DNA from: Spirochaetales bacterium
GTDB lineage: Bacteria; Spirochaetota; Spirochaetia; JAFGDJ01
DNA: 45,609 bases
Direction: 5' to 3'
Assembly (NCBI GenBank): GCA_016932135.1
Contig: JAFGDJ010000108.1
Location: 1 to 45,609, forward strand
This document shows, one piece after another, positions 1-8,585 of this stretch. The position numbers and the translations under genes are program-made. The notes beneath the pieces were generated by a model, which saw nothing but the letters and a program-made list of their open reading frames with translations, was not told the origin of the DNA and ran no database searches. How positions within the stretch are numbered: the first letter of the stretch is position 1; every line of letters starts with the position of its first letter.

Positions 1-3
1 AAC

Positions 4-85
4 GGGGAGATTCCCGAGTGGTCAAAGGGGGCAGACTGTAAATCTGTTGGCTCAGCCTTCGAAGGTTCAAATCCTTCTCTCCCCA
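4..85 (+). tRNA. tRNA-Tyr (GUA)
   Basis: Class II tRNA with a long variable arm. The acceptor stem is GGGGAGA (4-10) paired with TCTCCCC (78-84), and A85 is the discriminator. The anticodon stem is 31-35/43-47 around loop CTGTAAA, with anticodon GTA at 38-40. The T arm is GAAGG (61-65)/CCTTC (73-77) around TTCAAAT. GUA plus a long variable arm is typical of bacterial tRNA-Tyr. The 3' CCA is not encoded, because the sequence continues as AAAA straight into a terminator, so a CCA-adding enzyme must complete it. Confidence 0.96.
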
Positions 86-118
86 AAAGGTCTTCCATGT
101 AGGTGGAAGACCTTTTTT
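86..118 (+). terminator. Rho-independent terminator of tRNA-Tyr
   Basis: Twelve-bp perfect stem, AAAGGTCTTCCA (86-97) with TGGAAGACCTTT (104-115), around a 6-nt loop and ending in a run of T (113-118). It begins one base after the tRNA discriminator, so the tRNA transcript ends here. Confidence 0.92.
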
Positions 119-138
119 GTGTTTTTTTTCTGAAAGTT

Positions 139-147
139 TGTTATATT
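139..147 (+). promoter_or_regulatory. Candidate extended -10 promoter for the 163-6799 gene run
   Basis: TGTTATATT matches the extended -10 form TGnTATAAT (5 of 6 in the hexamer). It lies between the tRNA terminator and the ATG at 163. No good -35 is visible, which fits an extended -10 promoter. The predicted start of transcription is about 154, giving a very short leader. Confidence 0.5.
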
Positions 148-162
148 ACCATAGAGAACCGA

Positions 163-621
163 ATGAACGATATATTCTACTCCCGAGGATTGAGATTTCA
201 GTGCCTTCGCTGTTCAAGATGCTGTAGATTTGAACCGGGTTTTGTGTATCTTTCCCAGGCGGATCTTGCAAGATTGGCCGCTTTTTTAGGAGTATCGGAA
301 AAAGATTTTACCGAACAATATTGCCGGACTGTTCAGGGTAAAAATGGCCCCAGGTTAAGTTTAAGGGAAAAAGCGAATTATGATTGCATATTCTGGAGCG
401 AATCGGGCTGTGAGGTCTATGAGGTCCGGCCGTTTCAATGTAAAAGCTATCCTTTCTGGGACAATTATCTTTCATCCCAGGAGGCATGGAACGCTCTGGA
501 AACTAGTTGTCCCGGGGTGAACAATGGTCGATTGTTTACCTATGAAGAGATTAAGCAGTGGAAGGATCTCAAGAAAGAAGAGATCTATTGTATCCCCTTG
601 AAAAAAGATGAGGAATCCTGA
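163..621 (+). CDS. YkgJ-type CxxCxxCC zinc/iron-chelating domain protein
   Basis: A small cytoplasmic protein of the YkgJ family (UPF0153), predicted to bind zinc or an iron-sulfur centre through clustered cysteines; its biochemical role is not established. The signature C14-x2-C17-x2-C20-C21 is near the N-terminus. A second cysteine set follows around residues 77-95 in a segment ending RPFQCKSYPFW, as is typical of the family. An open frame extends back to 103, but that would start inside the tRNA terminator, so ATG 163, just after the extended -10 promoter, is chosen. The next gene starts on the base after the stop codon, so the two are probably co-translated. Confidence 0.85.
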   Translation: MNDIFYSRGLRFQCLRCSRCCRFEPGFVYLSQADLARLAAFLGVSEKDFTEQYCRTVQGKNGPRLSLREKANYDCIFWSESGCEVYEVRPFQCKSYPFWDNYLSSQEAWNALETSCPGVNNGRLFTYEEIKQWKDLKKEEIYCIPLKKDEES

Positions 622-1569
622 ATGAAAATAAAGTTTTGGGGAGTTCGAGGATCGGTTCCAACACCTTTAACTCCAAGGCAACTGCAGAATAGAATATCGG
701 CGGTCATTGAGCGCATTCAACCTCACGATATCAGGAACCAGGACACCCGGGAAGCCTTTATGGCCCGGCTTCCCTCTTATTTGCTCGAAACCATCGGCGG
801 AAATACCACCTGCCTGGAAGTGTTCACCGAAAAGGGACAACAAATTATCATTGACGCCGGATCGGGGATTCGAGGATTAGGGCAAAGGATTGTTGAGAAA
901 CCCACGGAAGGCAAGGAATGTCATCTATTTTTCACCCATTTTCATTGGGATCATATTCAGGGGTTGCCCTTCTTTGATCCGGCCTTTCGAAAGGGGTATA
1001 CAATTCACCTGTACAGTCCCGTGGAAGGTTTTGAGGATATCCTGAGGCAGCAAATGCGGTTGCCGTATTTTCCCATTACCATGGACGTCATGCCGGCGAA
1101 CCTGGTTTTCCATCACCTGGGAGAAAAACCCCTTTCCTTGAACGGAATGGAGGTTTCCTGGAGAAAAATGAAACACCCCGGAGGATGCTACTCCTATAGA
1201 TTCCGTGAAAAGGACAAAATCTTCATCTTTTCCACGGATACGGAACTGACGGAAGACGATTTTATGAAGAACGACGAAAATACAGAGTATTTCAAAGACG
1301 CCGATATTCTGGCCATCGATTCCCAGTATACCCTGGGTGAAGCTATAGAGAAATTCGACTGGGGACATTCATCCTACAGCCTGGCGGTGGATTTCGCGTC
1401 TGAATGGGGGATCAGGAAACTCATTCTTTTTCATCATGAGCCTAAATATGAAGATAAAAAGATGTTTCAAATCCTGAAATCCGCAGGCTGGTATAAACGC
1501 CATCTGGGTCCTGATGCGGGAGACATGGATATCCTGCTGGCCCAGGAAGGGCTGGAACTAAAACTGTGA
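622..1569 (+). CDS. MBL-fold metallo-hydrolase (PhnP / class II phosphodiesterase-like)
   Basis: A soluble metallo-beta-lactamase-fold hydrolase. The N-terminal MKIKFWGVRGSVPTP, the later GGNTTCLEV, the IDAGSGIRGLG strand and the metal site H106-x-H108-x-D110-H111 followed by IQGLPFF place it with COG1235-type enzymes. These are often annotated as class II cyclic-nucleotide phosphodiesterase-like. Later metal ligands are plausible in MKHPGG, STDTE and FHHEP. The segment between GSVPTP and GGNT is about 45 residues, longer than I recall for most members. The substrate cannot be told from sequence; a phosphodiester (RNA or cyclic nucleotide) is inference. ATG 622 directly abuts the preceding stop codon. 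Confidence 0.85.
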   Translation: MKIKFWGVRGSVPTPLTPRQLQNRISAVIERIQPHDIRNQDTREAFMARLPSYLLETIGGNTTCLEVFTEKGQQIIIDAGSGIRGLGQRIVEKPTEGKECHLFFTHFHWDHIQGLPFFDPAFRKGYTIHLYSPVEGFEDILRQQMRLPYFPITMDVMPANLVFHHLGEKPLSLNGMEVSWRKMKHPGGCYSYRFREKDKIFIFSTDTELTEDDFMKNDENTEYFKDADILAIDSQYTLGEAIEKFDWGHSSYSLAVDFASEWGIRKLILFHHEPKYEDKKMFQILKSAGWYKRHLGPDAGDMDILLAQEGLELKL

Positions 1570-1766
1570 TGGACATGGAACAAAAGGAATTAGTGGCCCT
1601 CTATCTCTTCCTCGTCCGACATGAAGATCAGTTGGATGGGTTAGTTGAGGGGGTAAAAAAGAAGCTGGAGAAACAATTATATACTTTTATGTCTGTGGGA
1701 GATCTGCAAGATCTTCTTGAGCATGGGAAAAAAACCACCGGTGTGGAAATGGAGAGGAAGCTATGA
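1569..1766 (+). CDS. Small hypothetical protein
   Basis: A 65-residue, charged, probably helical cytoplasmic protein that I do not recognise. The ATG at 1569 overlaps the preceding TGA (TGATG), and its stop overlaps the next ATG (ATGA at 1763-1766), so it is translationally coupled on both sides. That is the main reason to believe it is real. A GTG at 1566 and an ATG at 1575 are alternative starts. Its position between an MBL hydrolase and an outer-membrane protein gives no clear function. Confidence 0.6.
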   Translation: MDMEQKELVALYLFLVRHEDQLDGLVEGVKKKLEKQLYTFMSVGDLQDLLEHGKKTTGVEMERKL

Positions 1767-4700
1767 AGAAGAGAACCTGTTTAGCCGTATTATTCGCTCT
1801 TGTTTTTCTCGGAGTGTTGGGAGCCGACGGCTCGGAGACCCTGAATGATCTCTTGTCCCCCGTTTTCCTTTCCGGTGGTCCAGCCGCGGTTTCTGAACAT
1901 ACTCCCTACGCGGATACGATAAACCCTGCCGCTTCGGCGGATAACCAGCTGGTAACCCTGGATCTGAGTTATTTGCTTCTCACCGGAGACAGGACTACCG
2001 AGGGATGGGGACATGCCGTCAGCCTGGGAGCTTCCTTTCCGGCGAAATTCGGTGTGATCTCCGGGTCGGGGCATTTTTTCCATTCTCCGGCTTTCTCCGA
2101 GGTTAACCTGGGAACCCAGGGGTCTGTGCACGTATCTTTCGCCAAGGACCTTTTCCCAAACTTTCATATAGGTACGGGACTGAACGCCTATTTCGGCAGC
2201 GGATGGGCCTTAGGAATGGACCTGGGGTTTCTTCACCTCCCCGGTGATGTTGGGGCATTCAAGAACCTGGCATGGGGGGCCGCGCTGACCAATCTAGGTT
2301 ACGCTTCGTTTACCGATGCCGCTACGACCGATTATCCGAAGATGTTCAGCCTTCAAGCCGGTGCCGGGGCGACCCTGATGAAGAAAGACCCCTTCCAGAT
2401 TGACGCCACGGTGGACGCTTTTTTCCCGGGATTCACCAATGCCAGGATTCATCTGGGGGGCAATATCATTTTCAAAGAGATGGTGAATCTCTCCTTTGCT
2501 TCCAGGATCGATCTGGCGGAGATGCTCCAGGGGGATTTTTCAGCTCTGGTGCCATCCTTCGGCATCGGTTTCACCCTGGGCTTGAAGGTACAGGAAGAAA
2601 AGGACTTTTTAGGCCTTGAAAAGCGCGGTTGGGGGAACAGTAACCTCACCATAAACACGGCGGCGGCGCCCCTGCAGAACGGGTTGTGGGCTTTCGGCGG
2701 CGGTGTTCATCTCCCCCTGGGTAATCTGGATAATAAGCCGCCGGTTATTTCCATAACCTATGAAGAGACAACCTACATATCTCCGAACCACGACGGTGTT
2801 CAGGATGAACTGGTGGTGCCTATCGATATAGACGACGACAGGTATGTCAAAGAATATAATTTTGTCGTGAAAAATGAAAATGATGAGGTAGTCCGAACCA
2901 TTGTCAACAAGGAAATAAGGGATGAAGATGTGCAATTTCGCACCATTATGGCAAGGCTCTCCTATGTAAAGACGGGAATACCGATCCCCGGGGAAATTCG
3001 ATGGGATGGATTTTCCGACGGCGGCGTGGTGGTCCCGGACGGCACCTACACATTTCAGCTTGATGCCACCGACGATAACGGAAACAAAGGTTACAGTGAA
3101 ACCTATACCGTGGTGGTGGACAATACACCTCCGGCGCTGGAGATAACTGTCCCCGAAGCGGAGGAACTGATTTTCTCTCCCAACGAAGACGGATCCAAGG
3201 ATACCTTACCGATTCAGCAAACCGGATCAGACGAAGATCTCTGGAAAGGAGAAATAAAGACCATGGACGGGAAAACCGTCATGGCCTGGCTTTGGGAAAA
3301 CACATCACCCCCGGCTTTCGATTGGAATGGAAGGGATCAGGAAGGTCAGTTGCTGCCCGACAGTGTGTATCAGTATCTCATTGAAGCCACTGATAGGGCC
3401 GGCAACAGAACAGCGGGAAAATTGACGAATATCATTATCAACACCCAGGAAACTCCCATATCAATCTATATCGATCATTCCTTTTTTGCTCCCGGTATGG
3501 AAGGAAGCAGGAATACGATGGTCTTTACGCCCCAGGTCCCCATAACCACCGGAGTGGAACAATGGAAACTGGAAATCCGAAATACTAATAACCAGGTTGT
3601 AAAGCATTTTACCGGTGAAAAAACCCTTCCGGAACAAATCACCTTTGACGGCAAGAACGACAACGGTTCATCCATCCAGGAAGGAAGATATCTCGGGGTA
3701 CTGGAAGTGCGTTACATAAACGGAAACAGACCTCGAAGTGAAACACCGGTTTTCACCGTAGACAAGACTCGTCCTAAGGCCGAGGTTACGGTAGATCAGC
3801 CGGCGGTGTTCTCTCCCGACGGCGATGGAAAGCGTGATACCATAACGATCTATCAGGACACCTCCACCGAAGGAACCTGGACTGGACTTTTTACCGATTC
3901 TAAGGGAACTACGGTACGACGTTACGTCTGGATTGATCGGGCAGACCCGGTGCTCGTCTGGGATGGTTATGACAGCCTGGGAGGTGTTGTGCCGGACGGT
4001 GATTATACCTACACCCTGGAAGCGGTGGACCGAGCTTTAAACCGCGGTTCCTCATCACCGGTTTCCTTAAGGATCGATACCGTTCCCACCCCTGTGGCGC
4101 TGCAGCATGAACTGGAAGCCTTTTCTCCTAACGGTGACAGTATTAAAGAACAGGTGGTCTTTACTCCAAGACTTGAAGTAACCGGGGGCATTCAGGAGTA
4201 TCGTTTTACCATTACCGAAGAAGGTGATGAGATTGTATGGACCACCGGTGGAAGATCCCGGGTTCCTGAGACAATACGGTGGGACGGGTTTAAAAATGAC
4301 GGCTCCAAGGCCTCCGACGGCATGTATAGGGCTGAAATACAGGTGGTTTATGAAAAGGGCGATACTTCAACAGCCAGGTCACGGCTTATCGAGTTGGATA
4401 CCCGTTATCCCGAGGCGGAAATAGCGGTAGATCTGCTGCTGTTCTCACCCGATGGGGACGGCAGGAAAGACGAGCTGGTGTTCAATCAGACCTCCAGCAA
4501 TGAAACCCTGTGGTCGTCGGAAATCCGCAGTGAGGATGGAACGGTGATCCGTCAATTATTCTGGAAAGGCGCTTTGGAGCCTTTTACCTGGGACGGTACT
4601 GATGAAGCGGGAAACCGCGTGAAAGACGGGGTTTACAGTTACCATGTGGCAGCGGCGGATAAGGCCGGTAACTCCATGAAGGAGTCGCTGGAAGGGATTG

Positions 4701-5761
4701 TCGTCGATACAAGGCCTACTACCATCTTTATTACCCTGGACGCGGAAGGCTTTACTCCCAACGGTGACGGAATACAGGAAGAGATCGCCTTTAATCTCCT
4801 GGTTAATGAAACCTCAGGAATCGCACGATGGACTTTAGAGATCCTGGATGATACAGGAAAGGCTGTTCGTCAGTTTACCGATAGTCGGCTCCCGAAAAAG
4901 ATTATTTGGAACGGAGAGAGGGAGGACGGCAGTATAAAAGACGGTTTCTACAAGACGCGCTTTTCTGTGGAGTACAATAAAGGGAACTTTCCCGTGTCGG
5001 AGACTCAAGCATTCATCCTCGATACATCGCCGCCTCGCCTGGCGGTGAATCCGGCTCCGGTTCCTTTCTCTCCGGATAATGACGGGGTGGACGACGAGCT
5101 TACAATTGAGCTGAAAGCCGATGACGCATCGGGAATCAGGGGATGGGAATTCACCATTCTTGACCGGGAGAGGCATCTCTTTCAGACTTTCCGGGGAGAA
5201 GGCTCCCCGGCGGCATCGATTATATGGGACGGCAAGGGAAAAGACGGTGACCTGGTTCTTTCTGCCGAAGATTACCTCTATATGTTCCAGGTAGTGGACA
5301 ATTTCGGCCTGAAATCCGAAGTACGGGGAGTGATTCCGGTGGATGTTCTGGTAGTGCGGGAAGGCAACAGGCTGAAAATACAGATAGCCAACATAACCTT
5401 CGCTCCCAACAGCCCGGAACTTGATGTCCGTGATCAGACTATTGTCGATAAGAATATCTATGTCATTGAACGGATATCCCAGATTCTGAAAAAATACGCC
5501 AGTTACAGAATAACTATTGAAGGGCACGCGGTGAATTTAAGCTGGGCTGATCCGGTTAAGAGTGAAAGGGAAGAACGGGAAGAACTCCTGGAGCTTTCAA
5601 AACTCAGAGCTCAGACCGTGAAGGACAGGCTGGTAGCATTAGGGGTGGAAGAAGGAAGAATCAGCGTTATCGGTATGGGAGGGACAAAACCCATTGTTCC
5701 TCATGGAGACCTGGATAACCGGTGGAAAAACAGAAGGGTTGAATTCATCCTGGAGAAGTAA
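1763..5761 (+). CDS. OmpA-family outer-membrane protein with eight FlgD-like FSPNGDG repeats
   Basis: A 1332-residue exported protein. Residues 1-20 are a signal peptide. Residues about 25-320 look like a glycine- and aromatic-rich beta-barrel domain of PorV/UPF0164 style. Eight repeats follow, each opening with an F-[ST]-P-[ND]-x-D-G-type motif at residues 339, 471, 575, 683, 787, 894, 997 and 1102, and each resembling FlgD Ig-like or gliding-associated modules with W-D-G and D-x-A-G-N turns. The C-terminal 130 residues are an OmpA-like peptidoglycan-binding domain ending in NRRVEFIL. It probably links the outer membrane to the cell wall. The OmpA domain lacks the usual GHTD aspartate (see findings). 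ATG overlaps the preceding stop; mltG follows 9 bases on. Confidence 0.85.
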   Translation: MKKRTCLAVLFALVFLGVLGADGSETLNDLLSPVFLSGGPAAVSEHTPYADTINPAASADNQLVTLDLSYLLLTGDRTTEGWGHAVSLGASFPAKFGVISGSGHFFHSPAFSEVNLGTQGSVHVSFAKDLFPNFHIGTGLNAYFGSGWALGMDLGFLHLPGDVGAFKNLAWGAALTNLGYASFTDAATTDYPKMFSLQAGAGATLMKKDPFQIDATVDAFFPGFTNARIHLGGNIIFKEMVNLSFASRIDLAEMLQGDFSALVPSFGIGFTLGLKVQEEKDFLGLEKRGWGNSNLTINTAAAPLQNGLWAFGGGVHLPLGNLDNKPPVISITYEETTYISPNHDGVQDELVVPIDIDDDRYVKEYNFVVKNENDEVVRTIVNKEIRDEDVQFRTIMARLSYVKTGIPIPGEIRWDGFSDGGVVVPDGTYTFQLDATDDNGNKGYSETYTVVVDNTPPALEITVPEAEELIFSPNEDGSKDTLPIQQTGSDEDLWKGEIKTMDGKTVMAWLWENTSPPAFDWNGRDQEGQLLPDSVYQYLIEATDRAGNRTAGKLTNIIINTQETPISIYIDHSFFAPGMEGSRNTMVFTPQVPITTGVEQWKLEIRNTNNQVVKHFTGEKTLPEQITFDGKNDNGSSIQEGRYLGVLEVRYINGNRPRSETPVFTVDKTRPKAEVTVDQPAVFSPDGDGKRDTITIYQDTSTEGTWTGLFTDSKGTTVRRYVWIDRADPVLVWDGYDSLGGVVPDGDYTYTLEAVDRALNRGSSSPVSLRIDTVPTPVALQHELEAFSPNGDSIKEQVVFTPRLEVTGGIQEYRFTITEEGDEIVWTTGGRSRVPETIRWDGFKNDGSKASDGMYRAEIQVVYEKGDTSTARSRLIELDTRYPEAEIAVDLLLFSPDGDGRKDELVFNQTSSNETLWSSEIRSEDGTVIRQLFWKGALEPFTWDGTDEAGNRVKDGVYSYHVAAADKAGNSMKESLEGIVVDTRPTTIFITLDAEGFTPNGDGIQEEIAFNLLVNETSGIARWTLEILDDTGKAVRQFTDSRLPKKIIWNGEREDGSIKDGFYKTRFSVEYNKGNFPVSETQAFILDTSPPRLAVNPAPVPFSPDNDGVDDELTIELKADDASGIRGWEFTILDRERHLFQTFRGEGSPAASIIWDGKGKDGDLVLSAEDYLYMFQVVDNFGLKSEVRGVIPVDVLVVREGNRLKIQIANITFAPNSPELDVRDQTIVDKNIYVIERISQILKKYASYRITIEGHAVNLSWADPVKSEREEREELLELSKLRAQTVKDRLVALGVEEGRISVIGMGGTKPIVPHGDLDNRWKNRRVEFILEK

Positions 5762-5770
5762 GGCGGCTGC

Positions 5771-6799
5771 ATGAAACGCGGACTGATCGTGATCCTCCTG
5801 GCCTTGGGAATTATCTTTCTCTTAGGCCTGGGAGGATTATTCTACGGCTATTATCTCAACACACCGTTGGAAGGCATGCCGGAGGAGGGGACTCTTTTCA
5901 CCGTTTCCAAAGGTCAGACCATGGCCGATGTGGCGGTTTCCTTGAAAGAACAGGGTCTTATTCGATCGGAATTTCTCTTTCGGCTGATCGGTAAAGTATA
6001 CGGTACCGGTGGAAAGTTGAAAGCGGGACTCTATCGTGTGGACTCCGGTTTGTCCACCATGGCAATCCATAATATTCTGGTTTCGGGAAATCAGATTCTC
6101 TTTAAAATTACAATTCCCGAAGGATGGACGGCCAGGATGGTGGCGGAACTGCTGGAAAAGAACGGCATAACCGACAGCGGTGATTTTCTCAAGGCCCTTT
6201 CCTCCGACGTGGTGAATCGTGTTCTGGGAATTCCCGATGTTTCGGCGGAGGGGTTTCTTTTTCCCGACACGTATTATTTCCCCCTGGATTATCCCGCGGA
6301 ACGGGTGCTGGAACACCTGGTGAAGACCTTTCAGGCGGTGCTGGAAGAAGTCTCCCCGGACTGGCAGTCCCTGGACGCCGAGACCTTGTATCACCGAGTC
6401 ATTCTGGCCTCTATTGTGGAACGGGAATACCGGGACCCGGAAGAAGCGGCCCTGATGGCGTCGGTCTTTTACAATAGGCTGGACCTGGGGATGACCCTGG
6501 GGTCCTGCGCCACGGTGGTATACGCCTTAACCGAAGAGATGGGTAGAAGCCACCCATCACGCCTTACTTATGCCGACCTGGAAGTTGAATCGGCATACAA
6601 TACCTACCGAAACCCGGGGCTTCCGCCCGGACCCATAGCGAATCCCGGGTATATTGCCCTGCAGGCGGCCTTTAACCCGGTGGAAAGCGACTATCTCTAT
6701 TTTGTTTTGCAGGATCCGGAAGCCGGGCGTCACTATTTCTCGAAAAATCTGGGGGAACACAATCAAGCTTACACCTTATATATCAAGAACACCAGGTGA
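5771..6799 (+). CDS. mltG: Endolytic murein transglycosylase MltG (YceG-like)
   Basis: An inner-membrane lytic transglycosylase that cleaves nascent peptidoglycan strands and helps set glycan length. Residues about 5-27 are a single membrane anchor. A LysM-like segment follows, then the YceG catalytic domain. The catalytic glutamate is expected at E217 in SIVEREY, followed by a VFYNRL segment and the conserved NPGLPPGPIANPG loop near residue 280. Length (342 aa) is normal for the family. It sits between an OmpA protein and dnaG; in many bacteria mltG instead neighbours tmk/holB, so pairing with dnaG is a local arrangement. Confidence 0.95.
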   Translation: MKRGLIVILLALGIIFLLGLGGLFYGYYLNTPLEGMPEEGTLFTVSKGQTMADVAVSLKEQGLIRSEFLFRLIGKVYGTGGKLKAGLYRVDSGLSTMAIHNILVSGNQILFKITIPEGWTARMVAELLEKNGITDSGDFLKALSSDVVNRVLGIPDVSAEGFLFPDTYYFPLDYPAERVLEHLVKTFQAVLEEVSPDWQSLDAETLYHRVILASIVEREYRDPEEAALMASVFYNRLDLGMTLGSCATVVYALTEEMGRSHPSRLTYADLEVESAYNTYRNPGLPPGPIANPGYIALQAAFNPVESDYLYFVLQDPEAGRHYFSKNLGEHNQAYTLYIKNTR

Positions 6800-6815
6800 A
6801 TGAGCTTCAGACAGT

Positions 6816-8585
6816 ATGACAATACCCGACGAAAAAATACAGGAAATACAGAACCGACTGGATATCCTTGACGTAGTAGGGGAGTATGTTCAACTGAAGA
6901 AGGCCGGCAACCGTTATATCGGCTTATGCCCTTTTCATCAGGAGAAAACGCCTTCTTTTTCCGTCAATCGGGAGAAGAACCTGTATTACTGTTTCGGTTG
7001 TCATAAGGGAGGAACGATCTTCTCTTTCATTATGGAGATGGAAAAGATATCTTTTCCCGAAGCCGTAAAGGCATTGGCAAAAAAAGCCGGAGTGGAGTTG
7101 GAAGAACGGAGCTTAGACCCGGCTGCCCAGGCCAAGGCCAGTTTGAGGGGATCTTTGCTGGATCTGTATCAGCGGGTGACCAACAGCTACCATTATATCT
7201 TATTGTCCCGGGATGAGGGGAAAAAAGCCAGGGAATATCTTTATAAACGAGGAATAAAGGACGAGACGATTACAGCCTTTACCTTGGGATATGCGCCGGA
7301 AGACCCGGAATGGCTCTACCGGTTTTTGCGGAAGAAAAGTTATTCCGATGATTTTTTAGAAAAATCGGGTCTTTTTACAAGAAAAAATAACCGTCGGGGG
7401 CTTTTTACCGGGAGGATAATATTTCCCATCACCGATGGAAAGGGAAATACTTTGGCCTTCGGCGGACGAATTATGGATAATGACGGGCCGAAGTATATTA
7501 ATTCTCCTGAAACATCTTTATATCGTAAAGGCCACTCTGTATACGGCCTTTCCCAGGCTTTGGAATCTCTTCGTAAAAAAGGCATTTTTATTCTTGTTGA
7601 AGGCTATCTGGATGTCCTGGCGATGCATCAAGGAGGTCTGACCGAAACCGTGGCACCTCTGGGAACGGCGGTGACGAAGGAACAACTCCTTTTTCTTCGT
7701 CGTTTTGCCGGATCCTGTCTCCTCGTCTTCGATGGGGACAGGGCGGGGTATCAGGCGGCCGTTCGAGCCGGCGGATTGTGTGAAAGTCTTCATATTCAAA
7801 GCGCGGTGATCGAACTTCCTGAAGGAAAGGATCCGGCGGATATTGTGGAAAAAGAAGGCCCGGAAGCGTTGCAAAATCTGATGAAATATCCTATAAATAC
7901 ATTTGAATATCTTGTGCGGAAATCGGTCGAACGATACAAAAACCAGGGAACGGCGGAAAAAACAGCTATTTTGGGGGAGCTGTTTCATTATATTCGCTCA
8001 GCCGATTCAGAGGTCAGGAAAGAGGAATATTTGAAATATCTCTCTGAAGAACTCGGAGTAAGTGTCGCCGGTCTTTCACGGGACTACGAGGAACAAGGAC
8101 AGAACGGGAGCAGGGAAGGAAGGATCCCTTTACAGGAAGCCAGAAATAAGGAGATTTCCGTCGACCTTTTTCTTCTTCTGGCAGCTACGGAACACAGACA
8201 ATTTTTCCCCTTTGTTCGAGCCCGGTTAAAAATTGATGATTTTCAAGATCCCCGAGGAAAAGAATTATTTGTCGCCTTGGAAGAATGTTACAGGCAAGGT
8301 GAAGGAAGCTTGGAGAAACTCCTGGAAAAAATTGGGACGAAGGAACTGAAAGATTTAATACTGGAAAAAATTGCGAAAGAAGAATTTAATGTAAATGTTG
8401 AAATGATAATACACGATGGAGTAGACAGGATAAAGGAGAAAAGTCTTTTAAGAAAACGGGAAGAAATTGAGCTTACGCTCAGGAAAAGCAGATCCAGAGG
8501 TGATCTGGATGAAGAGAGGAAACTAATTGCTGAAAAGGTTTTCCTGGATAAAGAACTTCTTAAATATAAAGGCCGAGAAGCATGA
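6816..8585 (+). CDS. dnaG: DNA primase DnaG
   Basis: Synthesises RNA primers at the replication fork and interacts with the DnaB helicase. The CHC2 zinc finger is C38-x2-H41 ... C59-x2-C62. The catalytic core and TOPRIM domain follow, with LVEGYLDV (TOPRIM glutamate) and LVFDGDRAG (DxD-type metal site). The C-terminal about 150 residues form the helicase-interacting region. Length of 589 aa is normal. The stop overlaps the rpoD start (ATGA), giving the classic dnaG-rpoD arrangement of the macromolecular synthesis operon, here without rpsU. No strong Shine-Dalgarno precedes the ATG. Confidence 0.97.
   Translation: MTIPDEKIQEIQNRLDILDVVGEYVQLKKAGNRYIGLCPFHQEKTPSFSVNREKNLYYCFGCHKGGTIFSFIMEMEKISFPEAVKALAKKAGVELEERSLDPAAQAKASLRGSLLDLYQRVTNSYHYILLSRDEGKKAREYLYKRGIKDETITAFTLGYAPEDPEWLYRFLRKKSYSDDFLEKSGLFTRKNNRRGLFTGRIIFPITDGKGNTLAFGGRIMDNDGPKYINSPETSLYRKGHSVYGLSQALESLRKKGIFILVEGYLDVLAMHQGGLTETVAPLGTAVTKEQLLFLRRFAGSCLLVFDGDRAGYQAAVRAGGLCESLHIQSAVIELPEGKDPADIVEKEGPEALQNLMKYPINTFEYLVRKSVERYKNQGTAEKTAILGELFHYIRSADSEVRKEEYLKYLSEELGVSVAGLSRDYEEQGQNGSREGRIPLQEARNKEISVDLFLLLAATEHRQFFPFVRARLKIDDFQDPRGKELFVALEECYRQGEGSLEKLLEKIGTKELKDLILEKIAKEEFNVNVEMIIHDGVDRIKEKSLLRKREEIELTLRKSRSRGDLDEERKLIAEKVFLDKELLKYKGREA

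Noticed and set aside
4835-5527. Long minus-strand open frame (230 codons) inside the OmpA protein gene
   Set aside because: Antisense shadow of a clearly coding, repeat-containing gene; no start context and no recognisable domain.
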